Part shown: in pieces, positions 62,438-64,000 of the stretch
Layout: every line of letters begins with the position of its first letter
Numbering within the stretch: the stretch's first letter is position 1
Assembly: GCA_963810755.1 (NCBI GenBank)
Contig: CAWEOP010000002.1
Location: 1-64,000 of the forward strand
Source of the DNA: FEN-1219 sp963810755
GTDB taxonomy: Bacteria; Pseudomonadota; Gammaproteobacteria; Steroidobacterales; Rariloculaceae
DNA length: 64,000 nt
Reading direction: 5' to 3'
Notes under the pieces: model-generated
The model's database searches: none
Seen by the model: the letters and a program-made list of their open reading frames with translations, nothing else
What the model was told of the DNA's origin: nothing
Translations under genes and position numbers: made by a program

Positions 62438-62971
62438 CTACTTCGGAACTGGAATGTCCGCCGGCGCTTCGCGCCGCAGGAATTTCCACACGCCGTTCTC
62501 GCGGATGAACTTGTCGTCGTAGTGTCCGAGGAAGACCAATTTCGGCGCGTTATCGTCGCCCGGTGTGATGTAGATCCATTTGGTCGTCGCCGACGCCGAA
62601 TCTCCGTCGATCTTGATCTGATCGTTGGTCATGACGTGATAGGTACCGGACCCGTTGGGCCGAGGGTTGTGTCCGATCGTCTTGTCCATCAGCTCGAAGA
62701 TCGCCTGCGGACCCTTCGCCGAGCCGAGACCGCCGACCCATTCGCCTTCTTTGGCAAAGAGCGCGGAGAAGGTGCGGTAGTCCCGGTGATCGTGAGCCGC
62801 GCCATACGCGAGGATCAGCGCCCTGATGTCTTCGCGGTCTTCGAGAACCTGCACGCGCGCCGCGAGCGATTCGAGATCCGCGGCCCGCAACGGCTGCTGG
62901 AATAAGGTGCCGAGAACGATGGCTGCCACGGCTACGCTCGTCGCTGCAGAGCCGAAAGAATGAGTGCGCAT
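62438..62971 (-). CDS. exported SnoaL-like (NTF2 fold) protein
   Basis: 177 residues, ATG with AAGGAG eight bases upstream. Signal peptide ends LRAAD. 'DREDIRALILAYGAAHDHRD' and 'TFSALFAKEGEWVGGLG', 'NGSGTYHVMTNDQIKID', 'DDKFIRENGVWKFLRREA' show the SnoaL-like fold, with Tyr/Asp/His as in ketosteroid isomerase and dehydratase relatives. Substrate unknown; the export signal is less usual for the fold. Confidence 0.85.
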   Translation of the reverse strand: MRTHSFGSAATSVAVAAIVLGTLFQQPLRAADLESLAARVQVLEDREDIRALILAYGAAHDHRDYRTFSALFAKEGEWVGGLGSAKGPQAIFELMDKTIGHNPRPNGSGTYHVMTNDQIKIDGDSASATTKWIYITPGDDNAPKLVFLGHYDDKFIRENGVWKFLRREAPADIPVPK

Positions 62972-63054
62972 TCGTCTTCTCCTTAGTTATAGATCAACTT
63001 CGAGCGCTCGGCGGCCAGCTTACGGGTGCGCCAACCCGTAGCCAAGGCGAGGGA

Positions 63055-64000
63055 TCAGCCGTAGCCACGGTCGAGGAAGGCCAGCACGGTCCGGTTGAAC
63101 GTTTCCGGCTGCTCCCAGTACACGGAGTGCCCGGATTCCGAGATGACGCGGAGCTGACTGTTCGGAACGCGCGACTGCAGATACCTGTACATCGACGGCG
63201 GCGCGTATAGATCGGCGTCGCCCGCGATCAGCAGCGTCGGGAAGGTCCGCGCTTCGATGTCGGCCCAGGTCACCTGGACACCGGCCGGGTGATCGACAAC
63301 GAGGGGACGATTGTCACGCTCGAGCGCGATCCAGGCTGCGAGCCCGTCCGGGTTGGCCCAGCGATAAGACGCGCCGACCTCGCGCAGCTCCACGGGGTTG
63401 GAGTTGAACGAGCCGAGCTCGACGGCCGCGCCGGCGCCGCGGATGCCGTTCGTGCGCGCCGTCCAATCCTCGTCGACGATGGCCTGGATCGAGGCCACGC
63501 TGATCGCGGACAGGATGCGGTCGCCGTGCTCTTTCATGTAGCCGTTCGCGATTCCGCCCCCGCCCGCGTGGCCGAGCAAATGGAACTTGCGGAGGCCTAG
63601 CCGGTTCACGATGGCTTCGAGGTCGTCGAGCGGGCGGCCGCTGCCAGCGAGCGCGCGGCCACGATCGTCGACCGGGCCGCTGTCGGAGCCGCGGTAGCCG
63701 CGCCGAGAGTAGGCGATCACGCGATACCCGGCGGCAGCGAACGCCCGCTGCTGGTATCCCCAGACGAAAGCGCTGCCCGTGGCGGCGTGCACCATTACGA
63801 TGGCTTCGCCATCACCACCGGTATCCCAATAATAGAGTCGCGCGCCGGCCGCCATTGTCGGCTCGATCTGTCCCTCGCCGCTTCGATCGAGCTCTGGGGG
63901 CGGAGTGAAGACCCGCGCTTGCGGCGGCGCGGCGAGATAGTCATTGCCGCGCTGCGTGGGCGAGTCGCTTGCCGGCCTTGCATCGCCGCCGGTGCCGCAG
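63055..64000 (-). CDS. alpha/beta hydrolase, probable lipoprotein, 5' end outside the window
   Basis: The frame stays open to the window edge; the ATG at 63855 is internal. Beyond it the sequence reads CGTGGDARPAS near the edge, likely just after a lipobox. Core: 'AIVMVHAATGSAFVWGYQQR', 'YRVIAYSRRGYRGSD', the nucleophile elbow as 'LLGHAGGGG' with Ala where Ser is usual in GxSxG, 'LLIAGDADLYAPP' with the acid and 'ISESGHSVYWEQPE' with the His. The missing Ser makes normal hydrolysis doubtful. Strands and helices agree with the full fold. Confidence 0.85.
   Translation of the reverse strand, partial: CGTGGDARPASDSPTQRGNDYLAAPPQARVFTPPPELDRSGEGQIEPTMAAGARLYYWDTGGDGEAIVMVHAATGSAFVWGYQQRAFAAAGYRVIAYSRRGYRGSDSGPVDDRGRALAGSGRPLDDLEAIVNRLGLRKFHLLGHAGGGGIANGYMKEHGDRILSAISVASIQAIVDEDWTARTNGIRGAGAAVELGSFNSNPVELREVGASYRWANPDGLAAWIALERDNRPLVVDHPAGVQVTWADIEARTFPTLLIAGDADLYAPPSMYRYLQSRVPNSQLRVISESGHSVYWEQPETFNRTVLAFLDRGYG

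Overview
This is a GC-rich bacterial chromosome segment, most likely from a soil or freshwater gammaproteobacterium of the Steroidobacter/Xanthomonadales type. The evidence is the end of nuoN close to an initiator tRNA gene, a CpxR/CpxA-like pair, Tat-exported DUF1501/DUF1800 proteins and several DUF6152-type secreted proteins. The taxonomic guess rests on gene content only.

Layout. 1-5.3 kb: 3' end of nuoN, an NHL beta-propeller protein, a second diverged copy of the nuoN tail, a P-type ATPase, a b561-type cytochrome and tRNA-fMet. 5.3-15.1 kb: a likely genomic island bounded by a 21-bp exact repeat of the tRNA 3' end (5256-5276 and 15114-15134). It holds a truncated DUF2971 gene, an RND efflux operon, a divergent CpxRA-like pair with a perfect GTAAA-N5-GTAAA box between them, a MacB fragment, a DUF4397 lipoprotein and a beta-barrel protein. 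15.1-21.3 kb: a small-gene region starting with two decayed serine-recombinase tails. It contains at least six members of one family of 75-98-residue helical proteins, two paralogous SH3-like small proteins, and several small genes with their own terminators. 21.3-39.1 kb: mostly metabolic or exported proteins (Rieske-FAD oxidoreductase, SDRs, metallo-beta-lactamase fold, OmpA lipoprotein, DUF6152, a secreted VOC protein, DUF1800/DUF1501, a Tat-exported flavoprotein, an HU-like protein).

39.2-46.9 kb: a minus-strand run of three TIR-domain proteins. The last is an intact 1242-residue protein reading TIR, TolB/FlgO-like domain, TPR, SLOG, SLATT-like membrane domain. This is the best candidate here for an undescribed immunity or signalling system. 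The two upstream paralogues carry many single-base frameshifts. 47.2-50.5 kb: a plus-strand set, methyltransferase, radical SAM, methyltransferase, B12-binding radical SAM, coupled by short overlaps but also frameshifted and truncated at the end. 50.6-56.9 kb: a DUF1592-type cytochrome c protein, DUF1552 protein (one frameshift), a metallo-beta-lactamase fold protein and an ankyrin protein in one run. 57-64 kb: glycine-zipper protein, a lone molybdopterin subunit of the xanthine dehydrogenase family, a methyltransferase, SUI1, two secreted proteins and a lipoprotein-like alpha/beta hydrolase that leaves the window.

How parts may work together. The CpxRA pair probably controls the divergent pump and itself. 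Three GTAAC-N5 direct repeats in front of other genes of the region suggest a wider local regulon. The TIR proteins look like receptors with a constant TIR effector and variable TPR or SLOG/SLATT tails. Frameshifts between 42.9 and 54.1 kb are dense enough that assembly error must be excluded before those genes are called dead.
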